9,001 nucleotides of DNA from Anaerolineaceae bacterium (GCA_014860845.1 JACZIY010000411.1:1-9001); one strand, 5' to 3'. Positions 1 through 6,800 are shown, counted from the first letter of the stretch. Translations and numbers: made by a program. The notes: generated by a model from the sequence alone, not told the origin.

Positions 1-1
1 G

Positions 2-430
2 GAAGAAGCCGAGGAATTAGCGCTGATCTATGAAGCTCGCGGTATGTCGAAGGAGGAAGCCCAAAAATTAGCCAAGAAGATATTTGAAGATCCCTCCCAG
101 GCTTTGGAGACTTTGTCACGCGAAGAACTGAACATTGACCCAGCTGAATTGGGTGGTTCTGCCTGGGAAGCAGCAATCACTTCATTCTTTTTATTTGCCA
201 TTGGCGCGATCATTCCGGTCATCGCATTCACCTTCCTGAGTGGTATGGCAGCTGTGATCGGTAGTTTACTCATCAGTGCTGTCGGATTATTTATTATTGG
301 GACTGGAATTACATTATTTACCGGCCGCAGCATTCTGTTTTCAGGATCACGACAGGTTATTTTTGGCCTGTTGGCAGCTGTTATTACATTTGGTATCGGT
401 CGATTAATTGGCGTCAATATCGGTGGATAA
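2..430 (+). CDS. VIT1/CCC1-family metal transporter, C-terminal part (5' end outside window)
   Basis: The frame is open from the left edge of the window, so the gene starts upstream; the internal ATG at 44 is not a believable start because the coding sense continues before it (EEAEELALIYEARGMSKEEA). About 142 residues are visible. The first ~50 are charged and helical, ending in EELNIDPAELGGSAWEAA, followed by about three hydrophobic membrane segments that carry the characteristic VIT1 phrases FAIGAIIPVIAFTFLSG, ITLFTGRSILFSG and TFGIGRLIGVNIGG before a TAA stop. Members of this family move Fe2+ or Mn2+ across membranes; in bacteria they are often fused to an N-terminal rubrerythrin/ferritin-like domain, but that part, if present, is outside the window. 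The charged stretch ahead of the last membrane segments matches the cytoplasmic metal-binding region typical of the family. It converges with the dioxygenase gene downstream, with 46 bases between the two stops. Metal specificity cannot be told from this fragment. Confidence 0.88.
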   Translation, partial: EEAEELALIYEARGMSKEEAQKLAKKIFEDPSQALETLSREELNIDPAELGGSAWEAAITSFFLFAIGAIIPVIAFTFLSGMAAVIGSLLISAVGLFIIGTGITLFTGRSILFSGSRQVIFGLLAAVITFGIGRLIGVNIGG

Positions 431-476
431 TTTTTTCCCTTTGTTATTTACGTTATTAAGCAGTAAGAATAATCGC

Positions 477-1292
477 TCAATTCCATAAAAAAGCTATCCC
501 GCGTTTGCCCAGTATATAATCGTCAAAAATGAGTTTAGCTGGTTTATCAGCGATACTAGCACATACATGCAATGGCAGTAAATGCTGCTCGCGCGGGTGG
601 CAATAGCGGGCAAATGGTGCTTTCTCCCAATCTGTTAAACGTTTTTCTCGCTCCTGATCAGAATGAGAGCCACTGCAAGTATCGATAAGCCAGTTCTGGA
701 AAGCATCATTCGCTGGATCTGGGATTTCTTCTCCCTTCCAGGAAAATGCTCGCATATTATGGAATGAAAAACCAGATCCAATAACAAGGACATTCTCATT
801 TTCTAACTCCCTTAATGCACTTCCGAAAGCAATATGAGCTGCCGGATTGAGACCGCTCACAAGCGATAATTGCAGGCAGGGAATATCAGCTTCCGGATAC
901 ATCAATTTAAGCGGGATGAATAAACCATGATCAAATCCGCGTTTTGGATCAATCCGTGCAGGAATCTTATTTTTTTCCAGCAATTTTACAATTTTTTCTG
1001 CATACGCAGGACTCCCAGGCGCTGGATATGTGATAGAATAAGCTTCCTTTGGAAACCCATAATAATCATAAAACATTTCCGGTGCTTCAGCTCCCAGAAC
1101 AGTTACCTCATTTTCTTCCCAATGTGCACTGATAACAAGTATGATATCCGGTTTTTTGAGTTGTGAGGGCAGACGGGTCATGAATTCAATCATTGCTTGG
1201 TGGCTTGGGTCGCCAAGTATCGGCAAGGGTCCTCCCCCATGACTGAAATAGACGATTTGCGCTTTATTTTCTGAGGACATATTCATTTTCAT
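477..1292 (-). CDS. Class III extradiol ring-cleavage dioxygenase (LigB/DODA family)
   Basis: A 271-residue protein of the usual length for the DODA/YgiD-like branch of LigB-type dioxygenases, which use non-haem Fe(II) (or bind Zn) to open catechol-type rings. Visible hallmarks are SHGGGP with H18, VISAHWE with H57, GFDHG with H122, GFSFHNM with H178 and the C-terminal RYCHPREQHLLPLHV with H232 and H237. H18, H57 and H178 are the likely metal ligands and H122 the likely catalytic histidine, by analogy with the family. The real substrate is unknown; many bacterial members are poorly characterised. Three in-frame ATGs lie at residues 1, 3 and 5. AGAGG sits only 2 bases before the first ATG but 8 bases before the second, so translation may start at 1286 (MNMSS...). 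The stop is TGA at 479-477, which confirms TGA acts as a stop in this genome. It follows the broken URO-D gene by 74 bases and may share its transcript or have its own promoter. No signal peptide, so cytoplasmic. Confidence 0.9.
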   Translation of the reverse strand: MKMNMSSENKAQIVYFSHGGGPLPILGDPSHQAMIEFMTRLPSQLKKPDIILVISAHWEENEVTVLGAEAPEMFYDYYGFPKEAYSITYPAPGSPAYAEKIVKLLEKNKIPARIDPKRGFDHGLFIPLKLMYPEADIPCLQLSLVSGLNPAAHIAFGSALRELENENVLVIGSGFSFHNMRAFSWKGEEIPDPANDAFQNWLIDTCSGSHSDQEREKRLTDWEKAPFARYCHPREQHLLPLHVCASIADKPAKLIFDDYILGKRGIAFLWN

Positions 1293-1330
1293 AACCTCTG
1301 CTTGATTTCTTTTGGAAAATGCTGGTGAAC

Positions 1331-1365
1331 AAAAATTAGAATTGGCAATCTTCTTAATATTCTAA
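1331..1365 (-). terminator. Possible weak intrinsic terminator after the URO-D gene
   Basis: On the minus strand the URO-D stop codon is followed directly by TTAGAAT, 16 loop bases, ATTCTAA (1365-1359 with 1342-1336, a perfect 7-bp inverted repeat) and then TTTTT (1335-1331). The placement and T-run fit a rho-independent terminator, but the stem is AT-rich and the loop long, so it would be weak; chance is a fair alternative. Confidence 0.3.
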
Positions 1366-1366
1366 C

Positions 1367-2389
1367 TTATTTGGATACACTCCATAAGGTCTCAGACACA
1401 GCAATCAAATTCTCAAAGGGTGTGTCTCTTGGCACTTCACATCCAGCTGAGATAAAGGTATTCTCTTCCGAGACTGATGCGCATTGGCGCACAGCCTGTT
1501 TTACTTCTTCAACAGATCCCTGCAATAGGATTCGGGAAGGTTCAAAATTTCCATTGGCTGCAATGGAAGGAGATAAAGCTTTTACCGCAGAAGAAAAATC
1601 CACCGGGTAATCAATATCAATGATATCCGCTCCTGTTTCAGGAAGAATTTTTAGGAGAGAAGAAATATTGCCACAAATATGCAGTCTGGCTTTTGCGCCT
1701 TGCGCGTGGATCGCTTGAATGATTCTTTGTTCATAGGGTAAAACAAATTTTTTGTATGATTTAGGCCCGATTAAGGATGCGGCGGCATCTCCAATGCCAA
1801 TAAAATCAGCACCGGCTTCAATTTGAGCTTTGGCGAACAGGATGGCTTGCTCAGTGCAGATTTCCAATAATTCCTGAAGAAATTCTGGATGATCGACCAG
1901 ATCCTGCATGGTTTCAGTGATGCCATGTAAATCACAGGCTTCGGCAAAAGCGCCTTCCACCCAACCCAGGATCGGGTATGTATCGCCAGCTTTCTCTTTA
2001 AATAATCGAATTGCGCTTAACCGATCGCCCATTCGTTTTCCCAATTCAGGTTGCACAGGATGTAGATTTAACAGGTCTTTTGAGGATTTGATTTAGGCTT
2101 CGGAGGCATATGGAACATCATCATTCGTAAAAACCACTCTGGCTCCCAGGTCATGTGTCTCGCGCATTGGATCAGAAATCGCACTGAGCATATCAATTTC
2201 GTATTCATCACAACAATGCAAATTACCCTCCACCAGAAGGCGATACTCCTGCACATATTGGTCATAGGTACAGCAAATTCGTCTGGCTGCGAATGTCATC
2301 AATATTCACAGGTTTGGGATTCGATCGACTGGTTGATTTGCCAGACGGTAATTTACACGTTCTTTTGGAGTTAATCGCGTAGCACTCAT
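1367..2389 (-). pseudogene. URO-D family, MtaA-like corrinoid methyltransferase, interrupted by two in-frame stops
   Basis: Reading from ATG at 2389 (MSATRLTPKERVNYRLANQP..., the typical N terminus of this family, with VDRIPN following) gives a 340-codon frame without any frameshift. It is interrupted by TGA at 2308-2306 (codon 28, between IPNL and ILMTFAA) and TAA at 2095-2093 (codon 99, between VPYASEA and IKSSKDL). Both sides of each stop still read as family sequence. Codons 112-340 are open and contain PILGWVEGAFAEA, GIGDAAASLI, RLHICGN (H237, C239) and SAGCEVP (C317), which together give the H-x-C...C zinc motif of MtaA/CmuA-type methylcobalamin:thiol methyltransferases. Length matches the family (about 340). 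Intact relatives transfer methyl groups between a corrinoid protein and a thiol or related acceptor. The start lies 4 bases after the M48 stop, implying co-transcription. The GTG at 2056 has no visible Shine-Dalgarno, so a separately translated C-terminal protein is unlikely. The most probable state is a young pseudogene; sequencing or assembly error is possible. Confidence 0.8.
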
Positions 2390-2393
2390 AAAA

Positions 2394-3632
2394 TTAATCT
2401 CTAAGCTGGCTTATCGCTTGCAGCCGCTGAGGAATGGTGGGATGGCTGTAGTGCATCATTACATACAACGGATGTGGTGTCAGATTGGCCAGGTTTTCCT
2501 GTGCCAGCACTTTGAAGGCATTCGTAGTAGGTTCTTTGCCAACAAGTTCTGTGGCAAATGCATCTGCGGCATATTCAGCTTTACGGCTGATGGAATTCAA
2601 TGGAAAAGTCAGGATTAATTCCAGTGGAGAAATCAGGATCGAGAACAAAATCAGGCTGAATCCCAGATGCACACTTGACAATCCAAACGCCTGTGCCAGA
2701 GAAGCACTCTGCAGAATAAAACCGATCACGACTGCATACAAGCCAAACATCGCAATTTGCAATCCCAGCATCCTGGGGATGTCCTTATGTACGGCATGTC
2801 CCAACTCATGTGCCAGGACCGAAAGGATTTCCTCTTCTTCCAATTTTTCAACCAGGGTGTCGTATAGAACCACTTCTCTGGTCTTCCCCAATCCACTGAA
2901 AAAAGCATTCAGTTTGGTGGAGCGTTTGGAGGCATCCATCACCGAAATAGCTTTGACATTGAACCCAACTTTCTCAGCCATTACTTGAATTTTTTCGCGC
3001 AGTTCACCCTCCGGAAGCGGTGTGAGTTTATTGAAAATCTTGACAAAGACTTTGGTATTCAATACAAACAGAATGACCATCACCACGGTGAGGATAACCC
3101 AAGCATACAAAACAAACCACCAGATCTGACCAACAAACTGCAGATAAATTGCGTTCAACAATGCCACCAATCCGCCACCCAACCCGGCTGCCACAAGTAT
3201 ATTCTTCAATATATCCACAAAGAAAGTCTTGTGTGTGGTTTTATTGAACCCATACTTCTCTTCGATCACAAAAGTTCCATAATAGTCAAATGGCAAGCTG
3301 ATCAACAAACTGAGCAGACCGAAAATGCCCAGAAATGCCAGCGTTTGCAGAATCGGGTGACTGACCCATTGCACAGTTATGCGTTCCAGCCAGCCAAAAA
3401 AACCAAACCCCAACAATACCAATAACAAAGCAGTACTGATTGTTTTAACGATTACGCCAAAACGATTGGTCTCCATGAAATAGCTCAGCCATTTCTGATA
3501 CTTCTCCTGATCATAAATGTCATTTGCAATCTCCGGAATAGGTTGGTTTCGATGCCGATAATTAACCAGTGTGATAATTAAGTCAATCACATACATGAAT
3601 GCCACCAGGATTATTACTAAAATATTGATCAT
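2394..3632 (-). CDS. M48 family zinc metalloprotease, Ste24/CAAX-protease-like, membrane-bound
   Basis: A 412-residue protein with the architecture of Ste24-type M48B peptidases: hydrophobic N terminus (residues 3-23), a SWLSYFMETNRF-type conserved loop region around 40-60 (here KYQKWLSYFMETNRFG), membrane segments around 63-82, 97-115, 141-163 and 170-192, then a cytoplasmic catalytic domain. The zinc motif HELGH is at 275-279 (LAHELGHAVHKD), with the third ligand E353 in SRKAEYAADAFA (349-360). SVMDASKRSTKLNAFFSGLGKTREVVLYDTL (230-260) and the C-terminal HYSHPTIPQRLQAI (394-407) are also typical. Two more membrane segments follow the HExxH (about 290-310 and 318-345). In bacteria such enzymes are thought to act in membrane-protein quality control, since prenylated CAAX proteins are not expected. 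The start ATG at 3632 has only a weak upstream AAGAA as ribosome site; the family-like N terminus supports it. It ends 4 bases before the broken URO-D gene. Confidence 0.93.
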   Translation of the reverse strand: MINILVIILVAFMYVIDLIITLVNYRHRNQPIPEIANDIYDQEKYQKWLSYFMETNRFGVIVKTISTALLLVLLGFGFFGWLERITVQWVSHPILQTLAFLGIFGLLSLLISLPFDYYGTFVIEEKYGFNKTTHKTFFVDILKNILVAAGLGGGLVALLNAIYLQFVGQIWWFVLYAWVILTVVMVILFVLNTKVFVKIFNKLTPLPEGELREKIQVMAEKVGFNVKAISVMDASKRSTKLNAFFSGLGKTREVVLYDTLVEKLEEEEILSVLAHELGHAVHKDIPRMLGLQIAMFGLYAVVIGFILQSASLAQAFGLSSVHLGFSLILFSILISPLELILTFPLNSISRKAEYAADAFATELVGKEPTTNAFKVLAQENLANLTPHPLYVMMHYSHPTIPQRLQAISQLRD

Positions 3633-3651
3633 TGTTTTTCTTCAATTCTTT

Positions 3652-3657
3652 TCTATA
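3652..3657 (-). promoter_or_regulatory. Possible -10 element for the M48 gene
   Basis: TATAGA on the minus strand within an AT-rich stretch would put transcription start near 3645, about 13 bases before the M48 ATG. No good -35 hexamer at the right spacing was found, so this is tentative. Confidence 0.22.
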
Positions 3658-3692
3658 ATTGTTCGATGATATTCTTGATAAACTCAAATGAA

Positions 3693-3754
3693 CTTGTTAG
3701 TAAACCTTACTAGTTACAAGATATTCGAGTATACGATATCTGAAATCAAGATAT
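3693..3754. repeat. Cluster of overlapping inverted repeats between ubiX and M48
   Basis: Three hairpins can be drawn. First, TAGTAA (3698-3703) pairs with TTACTA (3707-3712) across loop ACC, extended by CTTGT (3693-3697) with ACAAG (3716-3720) around a 3-base bulge. Second, AGATAT (3719-3724) pairs with ATATCT (3736-3741). Third, the same ATATCT pairs instead with a second AGATAT (3749-3754) across loop GAAATCA. The second and third exclude each other. A 9-base direct repeat CAAGATATT (3717-3725, 3747-3755) underlies this. The region is AT-rich; it could be an operator array, a leader with alternative folds ahead of M48, or a decayed repeat. Confidence 0.5.
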
Positions 3755-3798
3755 TGTAGAGTCAACTGTCAAGAAATCCTTGACCGTTGACTCTACAA
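3754..3798. repeat. 19-bp stem hairpin overlapping the ubiX stop codon
   Basis: Left arm 3754-3772 and right arm 3780-3798 are inverted copies matching at 18 of 19 positions (mismatch T3767/C3785), with the 7-base loop GAAATCC. The arms contain GTCAACTGTCAA and TTGACCGTTGAC. The right arm includes the TAG stop of ubiX (3795-3793). It is a strong structure that could end or protect the ubiX transcript, but no T-tract follows on either strand, so a classic rho-independent terminator is not supported. A dispersed repetitive palindrome (REP-like) is the main alternative. Confidence 0.75.
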
Positions 3799-4365
3799 AT
3801 CCTCTTCCAACCCACCCCAGGGTTCGTAACGCTCAAAAGGAATATCAAATTGCAGCAGAATTTTGCCAACCAGTTGATCCACCATCTCCTGAATGGAATC
3901 GGGTTTGTGGTAGAAGGTCATCATGGCCGGCAGGACTACCACCCCTAGATCATTCAAGGTCAGCATGTTGCGCAGATGGATGCCGCTAAAGGGAGTCTCT
4001 CTGGGTACAACCACCAGCTTTCGTCGTTCTTTGATACTGACGTCCGCAGTGCGCAGCAAAAGGTTCTCAGAATATCCAGTGGCTATGCCTGCCAGGGTTT
4101 TCATGCTGCAAGGCACGATGATCATCCCCGCGATACGGAACGAACCACTGGCAACCGTCGCACCTAACTGATTGTTAGAATGTATAAAATCCGCCATTTC
4201 GTGCAATTCTTCTGGTTGGATGCCAAGTTCTAATTTTATGGTTTCTTCTGCCAATCGAGAAATGATCAAATGTATTTCAATATCGGGCTGTCTGCGTAAT
4301 GCCCGTAAAACTTCGACTCCGAGAAATGCACCACTCGCTCCACTAATTCCGACTACTATTCTCAA
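3793..4365 (-). CDS. ubiX: UbiX family flavin prenyltransferase
   Basis: A 190-residue flavoprotein of standard UbiX length. The family attaches a dimethylallyl group to FMN, producing prenylated FMN, the cofactor of UbiD-type (de)carboxylases. Visible features are the N-terminal nucleotide-binding loop RIVVGISGASGA (residues 2-13), IIVPCSMKTLAGIATG (82-97) and KERRKLVVVPRETPFSGIHLRNM (112-134), all hallmark UbiX segments, followed by PAMMTFYHKP and DQLVGKILLQF near the C terminus. The start chosen is TTG at 4365: an excellent Shine-Dalgarno GGAGG (4375-4371) stands 5 bases before it and the resulting protein begins MRIVVGISGASG as in the family. A TTG four codons upstream (4377) would lie over that GGAGG and is not credible. 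No UbiD gene accompanies it here, so its partner must be elsewhere. The stop codon is embedded in a long hairpin. The gene is divergent from the GNAT gene across an AT-rich region. Confidence 0.94.
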   Translation of the reverse strand: MRIVVGISGASGAFLGVEVLRALRRQPDIEIHLIISRLAEETIKLELGIQPEELHEMADFIHSNNQLGATVASGSFRIAGMIIVPCSMKTLAGIATGYSENLLLRTADVSIKERRKLVVVPRETPFSGIHLRNMLTLNDLGVVVLPAMMTFYHKPDSIQEMVDQLVGKILLQFDIPFERYEPWGGLEEDL

Positions 4366-4370
4366 TGCGT

Positions 4371-4375
4371 CCTCC
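4371..4375 (-). promoter_or_regulatory. Shine-Dalgarno of ubiX that fixes a TTG start
   Basis: GGAGG on the minus strand, spacer ACGCA, then TTG at 4365-4363. This places the start at the conserved MRIVVGISG sequence and rules out the longer TTG reading from 4377. Confidence 0.75.
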
Positions 4376-4377
4376 AA

Positions 4378-4590
4378 TCATTTATAATACAATAATGTTT
4401 CCTATCTAATTATAATTTTATTCGGTTCGAAACCAAGTATGCATCTCAACTTTAATTTCATCCTAAATCTTTAATGGTTGTTGTCTACTCTATTGGGATG
4501 ATTACATGACTTTTTAACCACAAGATTTACATTCTTCTTTTTAATGATGAAAAATAGAATTTTAATATTATCTATGCGCAATTAATTTCG
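4378..4590. other. AT-rich divergent intergenic region between ubiX and the GNAT gene
   Basis: This region holds the start regions of both divergent genes. Besides the proposed ubiX promoter, TATTAT at 4566-4571 could be a -10 for the GNAT gene, with no convincing -35. I see no riboswitch-like structure, no long repeat and no coding sense in any frame. Confidence 0.5.
4409..4436 (-). promoter_or_regulatory. Possible sigma-70-type promoter of ubiX
   Basis: On the minus strand TTGGTT (4436-4431), a 16-base spacer and a perfect TATAAT (4414-4409). Transcription would start near 4402, giving a leader of about 37 bases. The -35 matches consensus in only 3 of 6 positions and the surrounding DNA is AT-rich, so a chance match is possible. 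Confidence 0.38.
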
Positions 4591-5511
4591 ATGATGAAAA
4601 CCAAAGTATTAAATTTTCCTGATGATCTTCAAGCCATGATCGATCTGGCACTTCTTTCCAGCAAGAATAATTTCCATATTTACGATCTCCCCTATCGCAT
4701 GAGCTCCTGGGCTGTGGACTCTACAGAAAATGGTCAGCTTTGGTTTTGTGATGACCAGTTGGCTGCCTGGGCTATTTTGCAATCTCCCTTCTGGAGTCTG
4801 GACTATGTAATCCATCCTGAATATGAGGATGTCCTCTTTCCAGTCATTTTAGATTGGGCTGACCACCAGGTAAATTTGTTATCAGGTACACCTTATAATC
4901 GCTCATCCTGGTACATCCAGGTTTTCAGCGATCAACTGAATCGAATTACGGCTTTGGAACAGGCTGGTTACCAATCCCAGTCAAATGTGGGTGAAGATTC
5001 CTGGTCGAAAGTACTCTTGCGGAGGTCAAACCAACCACTCGAGAAGAAATACCTGTCCAAACCCAGTTTTATTGTGCGACCCTTGGCTGGAGAATATGAA
5101 GTACCTGCATACGTCCACCTCCATCAGACCGTTTTTGGCAGCAAAAACATGCGCGTGGACTGGAGAACTCGCATCTTGCAACTACCCCACTATCAGTCAG
5201 ATCTGGATATTGTAGTTCAAGCCCCAGATGGCACCCTGGCAGCTTTCTGCATCGGTTGGATTATGGAGGATATTCAAGGAAACCTGCAAGGGCAGATTGA
5301 ACCGCTCGGTTGTCATCCCAATTTCCGGCAATTTGCCTTGGGAAGGGTTGCCCTGTGTGAAGTGATCGATCGTCTGATACAAATGGGAGTACAGTCCATC
5401 TGGGTGGAAACAGACAATTATCGCGATACGACATTCCGACTGTACCAATCCCTGGGCTTTGAAGTAGTAAAACAGGTGATAGTTTTTAAGAAGGATTTTA
5501 ACAAATTATAA
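4591..5511 (+). CDS. GNAT family N-acetyltransferase with two GNAT-like halves
   Basis: A 306-residue protein, about twice the length of a single GNAT domain. The C-terminal half (about 160-306) is a recognisable GNAT fold: FIVRPLAGEYEVPAYVHLHQTVFG at its start, DGTLAAFCIGWI (213-224), the acetyl-CoA-binding strand and loop QIEPLGCHPNFRQFALGRVALCEVI (235-259) and SIWVETDNYRDTTFRLYQSLGFEVVKQVIVFKK (269-301). In the CoA loop the usual R-G-x-G-x-G/A pattern is R-Q-F-A-L-G, so the first glycine positions are replaced, which may weaken or alter CoA binding. The N-terminal half (1-145) has GNAT-like spacing (WFCDDQLAAWAIL, ALEQAGYQSQ) and is probably a degenerate second domain. The acceptor substrate is unknown. 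The gene starts with ATG ATG; there is no clear Shine-Dalgarno upstream, so the exact start is uncertain by one codon. It is followed after 53 bases by the M20 hydrolase gene and may be co-transcribed with it. Confidence 0.82.
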   Translation: MMKTKVLNFPDDLQAMIDLALLSSKNNFHIYDLPYRMSSWAVDSTENGQLWFCDDQLAAWAILQSPFWSLDYVIHPEYEDVLFPVILDWADHQVNLLSGTPYNRSSWYIQVFSDQLNRITALEQAGYQSQSNVGEDSWSKVLLRRSNQPLEKKYLSKPSFIVRPLAGEYEVPAYVHLHQTVFGSKNMRVDWRTRILQLPHYQSDLDIVVQAPDGTLAAFCIGWIMEDIQGNLQGQIEPLGCHPNFRQFALGRVALCEVIDRLIQMGVQSIWVETDNYRDTTFRLYQSLGFEVVKQVIVFKKDFNKL

Positions 5512-5522
5512 TTTTATTAGGC

Positions 5523-5547
5523 TGATGAGTTTCTGATACAATCATCA
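5523..5547. repeat. Short inverted repeat ahead of the M20 hydrolase gene
   Basis: TGATGA (5523-5528) and TCATCA (5542-5547) form a perfect 6-bp stem with a 13-base loop in the 53-base gap. There is no T-run, so a terminator is unlikely; TACAAT (5537-5542) inside it could be a weak -10. Possibly chance. Confidence 0.22.
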
Positions 5548-5564
5548 TCGTCGGAGATGAAAAC

Positions 5565-6716
5565 ATGGATAATAATGCTTTGATAGAATTTACCCGCGAT
5601 ATCATTCGTATCCGCAGTTTGAGTGGTGAAGAAGGCCCCGTTGTGGAGCGGATTGTGCTAGAGATGAACCGTCTCGGCTATGACGACGCCTGGATTGACC
5701 AGGCTGGTAATGCTTTGGGTTTGATTCAAGGGCATAAACCTGGCAAATGTATCCTGCTGGATGCCCATGTGGACACTGTCACCGCCAATTCAGAGGACTG
5801 GCAATACGATCCCTGGACAGCAGATATTCGCGAAGGCCGTATGTATGGGCGCGGCAGCTCGGATACCAAAGGTAATTTAGCAGCAATGGTATACGGAGCA
5901 TCCCAGGTGAATCGTGAGCAATTAATTGGCAGTATCATCGTGTGTGGTTCGGTGCACGAAGAAGTGATGGAAGGCGGCAGTCTGCAACTGGTGATTAAGG
6001 AAAACCAACCCGATTATGTGGTCATCGGAGAAGCCACCCAACTGCAACTCAATCGTGGTGGCCGCGGACGTGCTGAAGTGGTGGTCGAGACCATTGGAAA
6101 ATCCGCCCATTCTTCCTCGCCAGAAGTTGGAAACTGTGCCGTACATGCCATGCTGCGTTTGATCGAAGTGATTGAACAAATACCACCTCAGCAACATCCC
6201 TTTCTGGGATCAGGCAGCATGGTATTGACGGATATCATCTCCAGCCCTTATCCAGGTAATTCTGTCATCCCCAATCGCTGCCGGGTTACTTTTGATCGAA
6301 GACTCTTATTAAATGAAACGATCGATTCAGTAATTGAAGAAGTGGAAACATGTGCCAACGCTGCCAATGTGGCGTGTGTAGTTACAGTTCTGGATGGTCA
6401 GGAGACTACCTACCGAGGATATCAGATGCGTGCTCCCAAGTTCTTCCCGGCTTGGATTCTGGAAGAAGATCATCCACTGGTACAACATGCATATGCTGCG
6501 TTGAAAAATTTAAATTCCGACACTGAAATCAAGTCTTTTCAGTTCTGCACCAATGCGGCTTCCAGCGCTGGGATGTTTGATATCCCTACCATTGGTTACG
6601 GACTTGGTTTGGAAACGGTTGCACACACTGCTAACGAATCCATCTCTATTGAGGAATTGCACCAGGCAGCGCTTGGTTATCAAACAATTATTCAAGCAGT
6701 TCTCAGCTATGAATAA
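5565..6716 (+). CDS. M20 family metallohydrolase, YgeY-like (selenium-metabolism-linked branch)
   Basis: A 383-residue dinuclear zinc hydrolase of the M20/ArgE-DapE-carboxypeptidase group. Ligands visible are H68 and D70 (LLDAHVDTV), the bridging D100 (YGRGSSDTKG), catalytic E132 with E133 (HEEVMEGG), E156 (VVIGEATQL) and H354 (ETVAHTANE). The dimerisation domain carries RGRAEVVVETIGKSAHSSSPEVGNCAVHAM (167-196) with H182. Sequence style, in particular LNRGGRGRAEV, FPAWILEEDHPLVQ (294-307) and FCTNAASSAGMFDIPTIGYGLG (327-348), most resembles the YgeY group, whose genes often travel with selenium-dependent purine or hydantoin catabolism. The substrate is not established and no selenium gene is in this window, so an amidohydrolase or deacetylase role on an N-acyl or carbamoyl amino acid is only a family-level expectation. 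Start ATG at 5565 is supported by GGAG 8 bases upstream. Cytoplasmic; no signal peptide. Confidence 0.9.
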   Translation: MDNNALIEFTRDIIRIRSLSGEEGPVVERIVLEMNRLGYDDAWIDQAGNALGLIQGHKPGKCILLDAHVDTVTANSEDWQYDPWTADIREGRMYGRGSSDTKGNLAAMVYGASQVNREQLIGSIIVCGSVHEEVMEGGSLQLVIKENQPDYVVIGEATQLQLNRGGRGRAEVVVETIGKSAHSSSPEVGNCAVHAMLRLIEVIEQIPPQQHPFLGSGSMVLTDIISSPYPGNSVIPNRCRVTFDRRLLLNETIDSVIEEVETCANAANVACVVTVLDGQETTYRGYQMRAPKFFPAWILEEDHPLVQHAYAALKNLNSDTEIKSFQFCTNAASSAGMFDIPTIGYGLGLETVAHTANESISIEELHQAALGYQTIIQAVLSYE

Positions 6717-6734
6717 TTTGAAAACAGAAAATTT

Positions 6735-6757
6735 GATGAATGAGTTGCAAATTCATC
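6735..6757. repeat. 7-bp inverted repeat ahead of the pirin gene
   Basis: GATGAAT (6735-6741) and ATTCATC (6751-6757) are perfect inverted copies separated by 9 bases in the 84-base gap between the M20 and pirin genes. No T-tract follows. The symmetry and size would fit a repressor operator, but no regulator gene is nearby and chance cannot be excluded. Confidence 0.3.
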
Positions 6758-6800
6758 TTAAAGTGATTACCCTTAATATAAGTATTTTCGAAAGGATCAA

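Noticed and set aside
28..417. 129-residue minus-strand frame over the transporter gene
   Set aside because: Antisense to a clear VIT1/CCC1 sequence that is open from the window edge.
2068..2265. 65-residue minus-strand frame overlapping the URO-D N-terminal region
   Set aside because: It is out of the URO-D frame, rich in Met, Trp and Cys, and has no family motif; it is a shadow frame.
2306..2308. In-frame TGA in the URO-D gene as a selenocysteine codon
   Set aside because: No strong SECIS-like hairpin follows (only a 4-bp CAGC/GCTG pairing), the family has no known selenocysteine here, and the second interruption is TAA, which selenocysteine cannot explain.
2093..2308. Reassigned stop codons in this genome
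   Set aside because: Other genes in the window end cleanly at their expected family lengths with TAA, TAG and TGA, so all three act as stops.
2485..2988. 167-residue plus-strand frame opposite the M48 gene
   Set aside because: Antisense to the catalytic part of a clear M48 gene, with no motif or ribosome site.
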